Shown here piece after piece: positions 45,262 through 53,328 of a stretch of DNA of 64,000 bases. The translations under genes and the position numbers were made by a program. The notes under the pieces are model-generated. The model ran no database searches. It saw only the letters and a program-made list of their open reading frames with translations, and was not told where the DNA came from. The DNA is from Pelethenecus sp045127955. GTDB taxonomy: Bacteria > Bacillota_I > Bacilli_A > Acholeplasmatales > Anaeroplasmataceae. How positions within the stretch are numbered: the first letter of the stretch is position 1; the number at the start of each line of letters is the position of its first letter. The stretch spans positions 33,163-97,162 of the forward strand of contig JBGVRA010000030.1 in assembly GCA_045127955.1 (NCBI GenBank), read 5' to 3'.

Positions 45262-46580
45262 AATAAGATACTTATTTCAAATGTTGTTTTTGTGATATTA
45301 TAATTTAATATTAAATCATTTCTTTTAGCAAAATCTTCAATCGATTTTGTTCCTATACCATGATCTTCTAACGGATTTGTTGGCATGTTTTCATTATCAA
45401 ATGTTATTTCACCATCATATTTATTCTTGATTAATAGAACTAATCTTCCACTATTATTTAAGAATATGAAATCGATAATTCGATTTGAATTTAATCTTAA
45501 TGATGCGTTTATTGCATTTTCTAGACAGTTTGAAATTAGAATTGCCATATCATAACTTGAGATTTTTAAGATTTCTTCAAAGTTATTGATTTTTGTTTTA
45601 AATTTGATATTATTTGAATCACATTTTTTACGGTAATATCCTAATACTGCATCGATTATTGGATCTTTACAGTATTTTTTTATTGCTGTAGATTCAATGT
45701 TTTCAACGTATTTTTTTATAAAATCTAAGGCTTCTTTATTTTTTTCTTTTTGGATTAAAGAAGAAGTAGTTATTAAAACATGTTTCATATCATGTCTTAA
45801 TATTCTTAATTCTTTTTCTTTTAATTCTTTAACTTTATATTGTTCAATAATAAGTTCTACTTGTTTTTCTAAGACTGATTTATCGTTTAATTCATATGTT
45901 TTTTTACGATATTGTCTTAAAATTATATAAAAACCTACGATCGATATAAAGTATACACTTAATATAGCTATACCAAATATTTCTAGTCTTAATACGTGTT
46001 CTGTAGTTTCTTTTATTAAGAATTGGTATAGGTATATTTCTGCAAACATTGCAAGTCCATAAAGTAATAATAACCAAAGGTATTTTCTTAGGAATGTTTC
46101 GATTAAGTTATGTAATCTATTATAGAAAAACTTTAAATAAAGTAGTACTAGTGGGAAGCATCCAAAATAGATTATAAATTGTAAAACTATGGTTTCTTTT
46201 ACCCAGTTTGTAAATACATTTTTAATTAAGAATATTAAATAAAATCCGATGTAGGCATTTACTATGCCTGTTATTAAGGATATTCCCCTTCGTTTCCCTA
46301 AGATACCTAATATTAACGCAAATGGTATAAATACACTCAAAACATAGTAATCTTCAAATACACCATTTCCCAAAGGAATGAAAATGTAGGCGTTAAGTCC
46401 TATTACTAGTAGTGTGTATGGGGTTAGTATAAGCAGTGTTCTTAAAAGCGAAAATTTATATCCAGATACGATAATTAACGAAATTAAACAGAAGATACAT
46501 GTCAGTAATGTTGGAGCAACTTCTAAAAGTTGTTCGGGATTTTTTAATAGGTTTTCAAATGTTTGGATGAATTCATTCAT
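45252..46580 (-). CDS. AgrC-like sensor histidine kinase (GHKL type)
   Basis: 442 residues: six or seven membrane helices (about 15-220), then a cytoplasmic kinase. The phospho-acceptor is in ILRHDMKHVL (His about 263), the N box is LISNCLENAINASLR, and the G box is HGIGTKSIEDF, typical of the HATPase_c_5 group that includes AgrC, ComD and PlnB. These kinases usually sense peptides. No AgrD- or AgrB-like gene is nearby, so the signal may be non-peptide or encoded elsewhere. ATG 46,580 is used; a GTG at 46,589 would overlap the regulator gene further. The preceding gene encodes its LytTR partner. Confidence 0.9.
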   Translation of the reverse strand: MNEFIQTFENLLKNPEQLLEVAPTLLTCIFCLISLIIVSGYKFSLLRTLLILTPYTLLVIGLNAYIFIPLGNGVFEDYYVLSVFIPFALILGILGKRRGISLITGIVNAYIGFYLIFLIKNVFTNWVKETIVLQFIIYFGCFPLVLLYLKFFYNRLHNLIETFLRKYLWLLLLYGLAMFAEIYLYQFLIKETTEHVLRLEIFGIAILSVYFISIVGFYIILRQYRKKTYELNDKSVLEKQVELIIEQYKVKELKEKELRILRHDMKHVLITTSSLIQKEKNKEALDFIKKYVENIESTAIKKYCKDPIIDAVLGYYRKKCDSNNIKFKTKINNFEEILKISSYDMAILISNCLENAINASLRLNSNRIIDFIFLNNSGRLVLLIKNKYDGEITFDNENMPTNPLEDHGIGTKSIEDFAKRNDLILNYNITKTTFEISILFKE

Positions 46581-46581
46581 T

Positions 46582-47313
46582 TTAATCACTTATTAAGTAT
46601 TTTACATACTTATCCTTTACTACTGATAGTAATCTTTTTGAGATTGGGACTGTTCTTCCGTTTTTTAGGATAAATTCATAATCGCCTATTGCTTTTATTT
46701 GATTCATATTAACTATGTATGAAGAATGGCAATTAATGAAATTGTGTTTTTCGTATTCAAATGGTATGGATTCTAAAAATTTTGTTCTAAGGGATGGTGA
46801 TGTTAATATTGTTTTATCATTTAAATGTAGTAACATTCGTCTATCGTTTGATTCAATAAATGAAATATCTTTTATATCAACTGATATTATTGAATGGTCA
46901 ATTGATTTAAAACTTATTGTGTTTTTAACTTTAATATTAAACATGCCCATAATATGATCAAGTCTTTCAAATACTTGATCTTTATTTAATGGTTTTAAGA
47001 AATAATCATAAGCTCTAACACTAAATGCATCAAGGGCAAATTCTTTTGATGTTGTTGCGAAGACTATAATTATATCTTGGTCAATTTTCCTAATTTTGGC
47101 AGCTACATCAATTCCATTTTGTTGCATAATTATATCTAGAATAATCATGTCATATTCTGTAGTACCAAAATAGGTTAGTCTATTTAGTAAGACATTTGGG
47201 TCATTATAGGTGTCAATTGCTATAGGAAGATTATTTGTTTTAGAATAATCTAATATCATATCTTGAGTTGCTTTTAAGTCTGATTGAGTATCATCACATA
47301 TCGCTATTCTCAT
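46582..47313 (-). CDS. LytTR-family response regulator (AgrA-like)
   Basis: 243 residues: an N-terminal receiver with the acidic pair CDD (7-8), phospho-acceptor Asp60 in MIILDIIM, the Thr switch in FATTSKEF and Lys in FLKPLNKDQ; then a LytTR DNA-binding domain (about 135-240, with DISFIESNDRRMLLHL and NCHSSYIVNMNQIKAI). It is first in a two-gene minus-strand operon with the kinase. Ribosome binding site AAGGAGG. LytTR proteins bind pairs of short direct repeats; such a pair lies 180 bp away in the promoter of the divergent surface-protein operon, which is the obvious candidate target. Confidence 0.93.
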   Translation of the reverse strand: MRIAICDDTQSDLKATQDMILDYSKTNNLPIAIDTYNDPNVLLNRLTYFGTTEYDMIILDIIMQQNGIDVAAKIRKIDQDIIIVFATTSKEFALDAFSVRAYDYFLKPLNKDQVFERLDHIMGMFNIKVKNTISFKSIDHSIISVDIKDISFIESNDRRMLLHLNDKTILTSPSLRTKFLESIPFEYEKHNFINCHSSYIVNMNQIKAIGDYEFILKNGRTVPISKRLLSVVKDKYVKYLISD

Positions 47314-47340
47314 TATTATACACCTCCTTGACCTATCATT

Positions 47341-47346
47341 TATTAT
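47341..47346 (-). promoter_or_regulatory. -10 element of the regulator/kinase operon
   Basis: TGT-TATAAT on the minus strand (47,346-47,341), an extended -10; the -35 region (AGTCAA at 17 bp) is weak, as in activator-dependent or autoregulated promoters. The leader is about 20 nt. Confidence 0.55.
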
Positions 47347-47490
47347 AACACATAATTAAAGGTTTTGACTATATAAAATTAATTTTGCTTAAATATTTAT
47401 TTATATAATTAAACAGCACAAACACATCAAAATATTGAAATAAATAATAAATAATTTATTTATATAATAAATAAAGAAAAAATAATTCTT

Positions 47491-47524
47491 ATTTTGTGCA
47501 AAACATAATCGATTTTGTGCAAAA
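47491..47524 (+). promoter_or_regulatory. Paired 13-bp direct repeats, candidate LytTR regulator sites
   Basis: ATTTTGTGCAAAA occurs at 47,491-47,503 and 47,512-47,524, identical and exactly 21 bp apart start to start, i.e. two helical turns on one DNA face. The downstream copy abuts the position of the -35 (47,526-47,531, AGGATA, a poor hexamer). This geometry, repeats at 21-bp spacing next to a defective -35, is that of LytTR-activated promoters (ComE, AgrA, PlnC). Upstream, 47,350-47,490 is almost pure A/T; I see no gene in it. Confidence 0.7.
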
Positions 47525-47548
47525 AAGGATAAAAGTCTTAATTGATGA

Positions 47549-47554
47549 TATAAT
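47549..47554 (+). promoter_or_regulatory. -10 element of the TasA/SipW operon
   Basis: TGA-TATAAT, an extended -10, with no usable -35; transcription should begin near 47,561, giving a leader of about 145 nt. Confidence 0.65.
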
Positions 47555-47571
47555 GCAAATACAATAGAATG

Positions 47572-47661
47572 GTGTCGTATCTATTGTTGATGCTTGTTTG
47601 AGAAAATAAAGACCAGATTTATTTTCCCAGATAAGCATAGAAAGCATTTTATCAATGACAC
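47572..47661 (+). other. Folded 5' leader of the TasA/SipW operon
   Basis: Nested complementary segments close one long structure: GTGTC 47,572-47,576 with GACAC 47,657-47,661; ATTG 47,583-47,586 with CAAT 47,653-47,656; ATGCTT 47,590-47,595 with AAGCAT 47,633-47,638; GAAAATAAA 47,602-47,610 with TTTATTTTC 47,618-47,626 (loop GACCAGA). There is no T tract, so it is not a terminator. It may stabilise the mRNA or act in regulation; it matches no riboswitch class that I recognise. Confidence 0.5.
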
Positions 47662-47705
47662 AAAAGATTGATTTTCATAATATAAAAATTGAAAGGGGAA
47701 TATCT

Positions 47706-48380
47706 ATGGAAAAATCAAAAAGAAAAATTATTACTTTAGCTTCATTGTTCTTATGTTGTTTAGCTATCGTTGGCGTGGGCTTTGCAGCATGGGTTATTAC
47801 AGGTGAAGATACTGAAGAAACTACAGGAACAATTACTGTTGATACTGTTAGTGATGAAAGATTTGTTATCGAAGTTTTAGATACTTATATTAAAGATAGC
47901 AAAGAAGTTGTTGATACAACTATTGTTTTAGGTGGGCCTGAAACTACACCTACAGATGCATGGATTACATATGATGGTGCAAAAGAAGATTTAGAAGCTG
48001 TTATCGTTGTTAAAGTTAAAAATTATGATAAGCAAAATTGTGAAGTTACAGCTGCAATCACAGATAAGACTAAATACGAAGGTTTAGTTACTGCTGGATA
48101 TTTAGCAGATGCTCCTACACCAGTTGTTACACTTATTGGTAATGATACTGATAGTGAAGGTGTTAATTATGGTATTTATAGTATCACAATCACTTTTGAT
48201 TGGGGTACAAGTTTTAATGGTGAAAATCCTGTAACATACTTCAATGGTTTAGGTGGTAGTGGTGATGAAGTTTCAAGTGGTGTTACTGTTAGCGATAAAG
48301 CTTATGAGGCTTTAAATGTTATTACAACTGCTGAAAATTTAGAATTTACTTTAACTGTATACGCTAAAGTTGGAAAATAA
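47706..48380 (+). CDS. TasA/camelysin-like secreted protein 1 (SipW-type signal peptide)
   Basis: 224 residues. The N-terminus is a SipW-dependent signal peptide: basic start (EKSKRKIITL), hydrophobic core, then VGVGFAAWVITG, the class consensus that TasA and camelysin share. The mature part is a Thr/Val/Asp-rich beta protein of about 190 residues with GTITVDTVSDERFVIEV near its start, as expected for a TasA-type jelly-roll that forms extracellular fibres. It is the first gene of the long operon. ATG 47,706 is chosen (AAAGGGG upstream); an in-frame ATG at 47,655 lies inside the folded leader and has no ribosome binding site. Confidence 0.85.
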   Translation: MEKSKRKIITLASLFLCCLAIVGVGFAAWVITGEDTEETTGTITVDTVSDERFVIEVLDTYIKDSKEVVDTTIVLGGPETTPTDAWITYDGAKEDLEAVIVVKVKNYDKQNCEVTAAITDKTKYEGLVTAGYLADAPTPVVTLIGNDTDSEGVNYGIYSITITFDWGTSFNGENPVTYFNGLGGSGDEVSSGVTVSDKAYEALNVITTAENLEFTLTVYAKVGK

Positions 48381-48410
48381 AAAAAATAAAAAAATAAAGG
48401 AGAAAAAATT

Positions 48411-49133
48411 ATGGCAAGATTAACAAGAAAGTCTTTCAAGAGAAAGAGAATTTTATTAGGTTTATGTATGTTCTTATCAATTGTTTTAATTTCAACTGGT
48501 TTTGCAGCTTGGGTTATTTCAACTGATGCTAATGTTTCTGAAGATGGTAATGTAAATGTAGGTACTATTACAGAAGCAAATATGGAATTTGTTTTAGATT
48601 TTAACGGTGAATTAGAAATTAACTTTGAACCAAAAGAAGGAGATCTTGATGGTAGAGTAACTGCTGGAGAAGATGGTAAATTCGAAAAATTATCATTTAC
48701 TATTAAGGGAAAAGTTACTAATGCAGATTATTTAAAGACTGTTACTGTTGAATTTACAGTACCTAAGACAGTTGTAGATGCTGCAAATGAAAAATATATT
48801 GTACTTCCTGAAGGATTTGCGGAAAATAAAACTAATGCTGATGGTTCTATTACATATACTGCAACTATTGCAACTACATTTGATGATTCAACAAGTGAAG
48901 CTACTTTAACAGATTTCATTGTTGAATTTAAGTGGGGCGAAAAGTTCGGTGGTGTAAATCCTGGTGTATACTATGATGAAATTGAAGCAGGTAAGGCTAT
49001 TTCAGATTCTGATTTAACTGCTACTTTAGCTGCATTCTATAAGTTAGTATATGGTGCAACAGATGCTGCTACAGGTACTGCTAATGGTAGTGCTCCTGAA
49101 TTCACATTAAAATTAAAAGCTACTGCAAACTAA
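48411..49133 (+). CDS. TasA/camelysin-like secreted protein 2 (SipW-type signal peptide)
   Basis: 240 residues, paralogue of the previous gene. SipW-type signal: basic stretch (RKSFKRKRIL), hydrophobic helix and ISTGFAAWVIST. The mature region has the same architecture, including GNVNVGTITEANMEFVLDF and a late FKWGEKFGGVNPGVYYD that parallels FDWGTSFNGENPVTYFN of paralogue 1. This shared motif near residue 180 looks like the conserved edge of the jelly-roll. AAGGAG eight bases upstream. Two different subunits in tandem suggest a hetero-polymer or a major/minor pair, as with TasA and TapA; this is inference. Confidence 0.85.
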   Translation: MARLTRKSFKRKRILLGLCMFLSIVLISTGFAAWVISTDANVSEDGNVNVGTITEANMEFVLDFNGELEINFEPKEGDLDGRVTAGEDGKFEKLSFTIKGKVTNADYLKTVTVEFTVPKTVVDAANEKYIVLPEGFAENKTNADGSITYTATIATTFDDSTSEATLTDFIVEFKWGEKFGGVNPGVYYDEIEAGKAISDSDLTATLAAFYKLVYGATDAATGTANGSAPEFTLKLKATAN

Positions 49134-49147
49134 TTTGGTAATTTAGC

Positions 49148-50161
49148 ATGTCTATAAATGATATAATCTCTTTGGTAGTTACTGCTTTAGGTGTTATTAG
49201 CTTTTCTATTGTGTTTACCATTTTATTTGGCTCATATACTAAAGCGAGTATTATCGAAATTGAATCTGGTAAAAGGGATATTGAATTGTTAGACGAAAAT
49301 ATATATGAAAACACTGCTAGTGTTAAGAAAAGAAAAAAGATTGCTGGGATTATAAAAACAGTAATCTTTTACGCCGTTATAGCACTATTGATTCCTACGT
49401 TAGGATCTGCATTATATTCGAAAATAACGAGTAATGTTCCAATGATTAATGGCAAAGCTATTATGGTTGTTGCTACTGGATCAATGAGTTTTAAAAATGA
49501 GGTAAATGATTATTTAACTCTAAATGGTTTAGATAATCAGTTTCCTGCTTATTCAATTATTATTATTGAAAAAGTAGAACAAGAAGAATTAGAACAATAT
49601 GATGTTATTTCTTTTGTTAATGAAAATGGTGTTAATATTATTCACCGTATTTATGAAATTGAAGAAGTGAATGGTAAGGTTAAATATATAACTAGAGGAG
49701 ATGCCAATAATAAAACTGATGATTATGATGTTTATTATGAAAATATTGTTGGTAGATATTCTAATACATATATACCTGGTGTTGGAATTTTCATTTTATT
49801 CTTTCAATCATTTCCTGGAATTATTACTTTATTAGCTGTTGTGTATGTTTTAATGATGATTGATTATTATTCTAAAAAAATACAAGATGCTTCTGATAGT
49901 AGAGTTTCTAAATTAACTTCTGCTATTGGATATTCAGGTGATGCTTTAGGCAGTATTAAAACTGAATTTATTGAAACTATTTATTATCAAGGTTATGCTT
50001 ATTATTTTAATCAGGATGGCTTTGTTAAAAAAGAAGAACTTGATAAGGAAGCCCCTTACTATCAAAACCTAGACGATATGATGGTTAAGGTTGTTTCTAA
50101 CAAAAATGAAGAAATTAGTTCAGAGGTTATTGTTCTGAACGAAAGTGAAGGAGAAGCGTAG
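49148..50161 (+). CDS. sipW: SipW-type (S26B) signal peptidase I, enlarged
   Basis: Membrane serine protease expected to remove the SipW-type signals of the TasA-like proteins encoded around it. Catalytic Ser in VVATGSMSF (about 111), His in IIHRIYEIEE (about 165, the ER/archaeal-type Ser-His arrangement instead of Ser-Lys), the conserved RGDANNKTDDY (about 181-191), and a C-terminal membrane helix (about 216-238). It is 337 residues against about 190 for Bacillus SipW. The extra is an N-terminal membrane helix plus linker (about 1-75) and a cytoplasmic C-terminal domain of about 95 residues (from about 240) of unknown role. The ribosome binding site is weak (GGTAAT), so levels may be low. 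Confidence 0.88.
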   Translation: MSINDIISLVVTALGVISFSIVFTILFGSYTKASIIEIESGKRDIELLDENIYENTASVKKRKKIAGIIKTVIFYAVIALLIPTLGSALYSKITSNVPMINGKAIMVVATGSMSFKNEVNDYLTLNGLDNQFPAYSIIIIEKVEQEELEQYDVISFVNENGVNIIHRIYEIEEVNGKVKYITRGDANNKTDDYDVYYENIVGRYSNTYIPGVGIFILFFQSFPGIITLLAVVYVLMMIDYYSKKIQDASDSRVSKLTSAIGYSGDALGSIKTEFIETIYYQGYAYYFNQDGFVKKEELDKEAPYYQNLDDMMVKVVSNKNEEISSEVIVLNESEGEA

Positions 50162-50162
50162 T

Positions 50163-51983
50163 ATGGAAAAACAAAAAAATGCTAAACCATATTTAACAAG
50201 AAAAAATTTAATTGTTGTTGCTCTTGCATTCTTCTACACAATCCTATTTGTATTTGTGGGTATGTGTTTAGATGCTGGACATAAGGTTATTAGTCAAAGA
50301 AATATTATTAAAATAATTGGTACAAATTTATTTAATTTTACTGAAATCGAAGCTCAAACATCTGGCTTTATTATGTTATTACTTGCTGGTGTTTATATTA
50401 GTTTATTTGTATTTACATTTATTTATGAAAGAAGATTTGCTATCGTTAATGGTAAGAGTGCTCGTAGTGTTAAGATGATTGTTATTTATATTTTAACATT
50501 TGTTGCATGTGGTGGTTTATCTATTGGTCTTGGTCTTGCTTTATTATCTCCGATTAAAGTTGAAGATATTAAATTAATCTTTGAATACTTAGGTCAAGTA
50601 TTGATATTAACTACTGTTTTATATGCTGCTATATTCTTACTTGTAGGTGCAGCCGTTATGTTAGTTGTCAACTTTATTTTAATCGATAAGCCATTTAAGT
50701 TCTTCTCTAAGAAGAGTTTAGATGTTATTGAAGATGATGAAGAAGAAGCTGGTGATGTTTCATTATCATTTGATGCTGATGCTAGTTTAAATGGTGCTGG
50801 TGTTAGCGGTGGTGTTGGAACTGGTTTTGGTGGAGGTGTACCTGAAACTATTACTTCACGTGCAGCTGTTGAAGAATTAGATGATAGAGAAAAGGTATTC
50901 CCAAGCCTTTGTCAAATTGATAATAAGTATGATGGTTATCCAATTGAACATATGGAAACTGATACTTATAACTTAGAAGATATTTGTATTAAATTTAGAA
51001 ATTATTTAGCTAAAGAAGAAAAATTATATTTTGATTTAGATACTATTAGAATTTTTATTTCAAGTTTTGGTACATCTCATTTAATGATTTTAGAAGGTTT
51101 ATCTGGTACAGGTAAATCATCATTACCTAGATATTTTGCTAAATTTGCTAATGCTAGAGTATTATTTGCTCCTGTTCAAGCTACATGGAGAGATAGAACT
51201 AATATTTTAGGTTACTTTAATGATTTCTCTAAGACTTATACTGAAACAGAATTCTTAAATGCTTTATATGAAGCTAATTATAATCCAGATCAAATTAGTA
51301 TTTTCGTATTAGACGAAATGAATATTTCACGTGTTGAATATTATTTTGCTGATTTCTTATCAGTATTAGAATATCCAGTAGAAGACTGGAAGTTAAAAGT
51401 TATGCAATTACCATTTAACTTCTTACCTCCTGCTAAATTAGATAATGGTTATATTCAAATTCCAGGTAGTGCATACTTTGTAGGTACAGCAAACAAGGAT
51501 GATTCAACTTTCTCTATTTCAGATAAAGTATATGACCGTGCTATTACTATTGATTTTGATGATAAGAATGATGCATTTGTTGTTAATGAAGATGCTTCAC
51601 CAATTAATATTAGTGCATCTCATTTCCAAGGTTTATTTAATGAAGCTTTAGCTAACGAAGATATTAAGTTAACTGAAGAAGATTTAAAGAAATTCCAAAA
51701 AGTTACAGAATTTATTTATGATGAATTTGATATTACATTTGGTAACCGTATTTTAAATCAAATTACTACTTTAGTTCCTATTTTTATTGCTTGTGGTGGT
51801 AAAAAGGAAGATGCTTTAGACTTCTTATTATCTAGAAAAGTTATCTACAAGATTGAAGGTAGATTTGAAGATTATGTTAAGAAGGGTTTAAAGAACTTAT
51901 TAGTATTATTAGAAAAAGTTTATGGTGCTGGTGTATTTAAGAAGAGTGAAAGAGCAATTAATAGCTTAATTAAGAGGTTATAA
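50163..51983 (+). CDS. Membrane-anchored McrB-like AAA+ ATPase
   Basis: 606 residues. Four membrane helices occupy about 15-180, followed by an acidic patch (EDDEEEAGD), a Gly-rich linker (about 203-224) and a C-terminal AAA+ domain of the McrB/dynein-related (AAA_5) type: Walker A EGLSGTGKSSLPRYF (about 310), Walker B FVLDEMNISRVEYYFADFL (about 380), sensor 1 FVGTANKDDSTF, and an Arg finger region VYDRAITIDF. No N-terminal DNA-recognition domain is present, unlike restriction McrB. ATG 50,163 follows AAGGAG. It sits between sipW and a partner gene, suggesting a remodelling ATPase at the membrane. Function inferred. Confidence 0.85.
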   Translation: MEKQKNAKPYLTRKNLIVVALAFFYTILFVFVGMCLDAGHKVISQRNIIKIIGTNLFNFTEIEAQTSGFIMLLLAGVYISLFVFTFIYERRFAIVNGKSARSVKMIVIYILTFVACGGLSIGLGLALLSPIKVEDIKLIFEYLGQVLILTTVLYAAIFLLVGAAVMLVVNFILIDKPFKFFSKKSLDVIEDDEEEAGDVSLSFDADASLNGAGVSGGVGTGFGGGVPETITSRAAVEELDDREKVFPSLCQIDNKYDGYPIEHMETDTYNLEDICIKFRNYLAKEEKLYFDLDTIRIFISSFGTSHLMILEGLSGTGKSSLPRYFAKFANARVLFAPVQATWRDRTNILGYFNDFSKTYTETEFLNALYEANYNPDQISIFVLDEMNISRVEYYFADFLSVLEYPVEDWKLKVMQLPFNFLPPAKLDNGYIQIPGSAYFVGTANKDDSTFSISDKVYDRAITIDFDDKNDAFVVNEDASPINISASHFQGLFNEALANEDIKLTEEDLKKFQKVTEFIYDEFDITFGNRILNQITTLVPIFIACGGKKEDALDFLLSRKVIYKIEGRFEDYVKKGLKNLLVLLEKVYGAGVFKKSERAINSLIKRL

Positions 51984-51988
51984 TTCTT

Positions 51989-53326
51989 ATGAAGATTAGT
52001 GAAGAGAAGTATTTGAAATCAGCGATTTCAAACATTAAAAGATATACTAAAGAACATCCGTTAGCAAATGATTTCTTTAATAAATTAAATAATCTTCAAC
52101 TTCTTTCTTTACAAGAATTATCTTTTAAGAGTGATTTAAAACTTTTTGATGAGTTTTCATTAATACTTAGTGTTATTACAACTATTATTTCTAAACCTCA
52201 TATTTCTACAAAGGGTGAAGAAACAATTTTAAGAGCTGATCAGGTTGGTTATATCCAACCTGAGATGTTTGCAAAAACTATGCAAGATTCTCCGCTTTGG
52301 AAACGTAAAAATGATGAAATGGTTCCTGAGCATGTTCATTATTATGAAACGATTGATAATTTGAAAATATATGAAAATATATTTATTATTATGGTTATTG
52401 ATTTAATTGATACTGAACTTGCTAAATATATGGACTTTTATATTTCAGTTTTACAAAGATTTGATGGTCAATCAAGACTTACTTATGAATTAGATAATGA
52501 GGAATTAGCTATTAGTAAGATTGAAGTTTTAGATAAACGTATTAAACGTATTAAAAATACCAATTTCTATAGAGAAGTAAGTAAGGCTAAACGTATCGTT
52601 GGTCATATTACTCCAACTAATATCTTATTAAAAGATAGATTATATAATCTTTGTTATAAATTCTATAGAGAAATGGTAACTTATGAAGATAAGTCTAGTT
52701 TAATGGATGATTTTATCCTATATTATTATACTATCCTTATTACTGAGTTAAAGCGTGCTGGATTTAAGATGAATGTTAAAACTAAACAAGCTTCTATTTC
52801 TTTAGATAAACGTGGTAATATGGATTTATATCAACCTTTATCATTCTTATCTAATGATTTTAAGATTACGATTTCTAGAAATAGAGTTTATGATGGTATT
52901 GAATTAGAAATAGTTAATAGAGAAATTAGTGATAAAAACATTAATACATCAACTCATTTATTATTAATTGATTCTGGTACTAATTTTGCTGATGTTGAAA
53001 GAAGTACTAGAACAAAATTCTTATTTGATTTTACTAGTGTTGAGGCGATTTCACTTTGGAATATGGCTTATTTAAGTAAAGAACCTATTCCAATGTATAA
53101 TCAATCCTATACATCTGCTGAAATGATTGTGAAATGGTTGAATAGTAAGATGAGTAAGACGTTGGCAAGTACACGTATTTATTCATTCTATTGTCCTATT
53201 TGTAAGAATAAAGATGTTAGTGGAAAAGATGGTATTTACACTTGTAATGATTGTAATTCAGTTTATACCTTCTATAAGGTTGATGCTGATACTAAGCTTT
53301 GGTTTAAAAAGATTGGTAGGTGTTAA
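51989..53326 (+). CDS. Putative partner of the McrB-like ATPase (DUF2357/McrC-like) with C-terminal zinc knuckle
   Basis: 445 soluble residues. The region YETIDNLKIYENIFIIMVID (about 120) resembles the YENRFV-type helix at the centre of DUF2357/McrC-family proteins, the usual operon partners of McrB-like ATPases. The following coiled region and an all-beta segment (about 270-330) fit the same family. I see no PD-(D/E)xK nuclease motif in the position expected for McrC. The last 45 residues carry CPIC ... CNDC, a Cys4 zinc ribbon. It starts 5 bases after the ATPase gene. Assignment rests on motif likeness and context, so confidence in the family is moderate. Confidence 0.6.
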   Translation: MKISEEKYLKSAISNIKRYTKEHPLANDFFNKLNNLQLLSLQELSFKSDLKLFDEFSLILSVITTIISKPHISTKGEETILRADQVGYIQPEMFAKTMQDSPLWKRKNDEMVPEHVHYYETIDNLKIYENIFIIMVIDLIDTELAKYMDFYISVLQRFDGQSRLTYELDNEELAISKIEVLDKRIKRIKNTNFYREVSKAKRIVGHITPTNILLKDRLYNLCYKFYREMVTYEDKSSLMDDFILYYYTILITELKRAGFKMNVKTKQASISLDKRGNMDLYQPLSFLSNDFKITISRNRVYDGIELEIVNREISDKNINTSTHLLLIDSGTNFADVERSTRTKFLFDFTSVEAISLWNMAYLSKEPIPMYNQSYTSAEMIVKWLNSKMSKTLASTRIYSFYCPICKNKDVSGKDGIYTCNDCNSVYTFYKVDADTKLWFKKIGRC

Positions 53327-53328
53327 TT

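Noticed and set aside
47374..47402. Second promoter for the TasA operon (TTGACT at 47,374)
   Set aside because: No acceptable -10 at 16-18 bp (CTTAAA), and it would give an overlong leader.
47569..47601. Possible AgrD-like short peptide (ATG at 47,569, ten codons)
   Set aside because: No ribosome binding site, no cyclisation Cys or charged tail, and it lies inside the folded leader.
50163..53326. Classical McrBC restriction system
   Set aside because: No DNA-recognition domain, no nuclease motif found, membrane helices on the ATPase, and a surface-protein neighbourhood.
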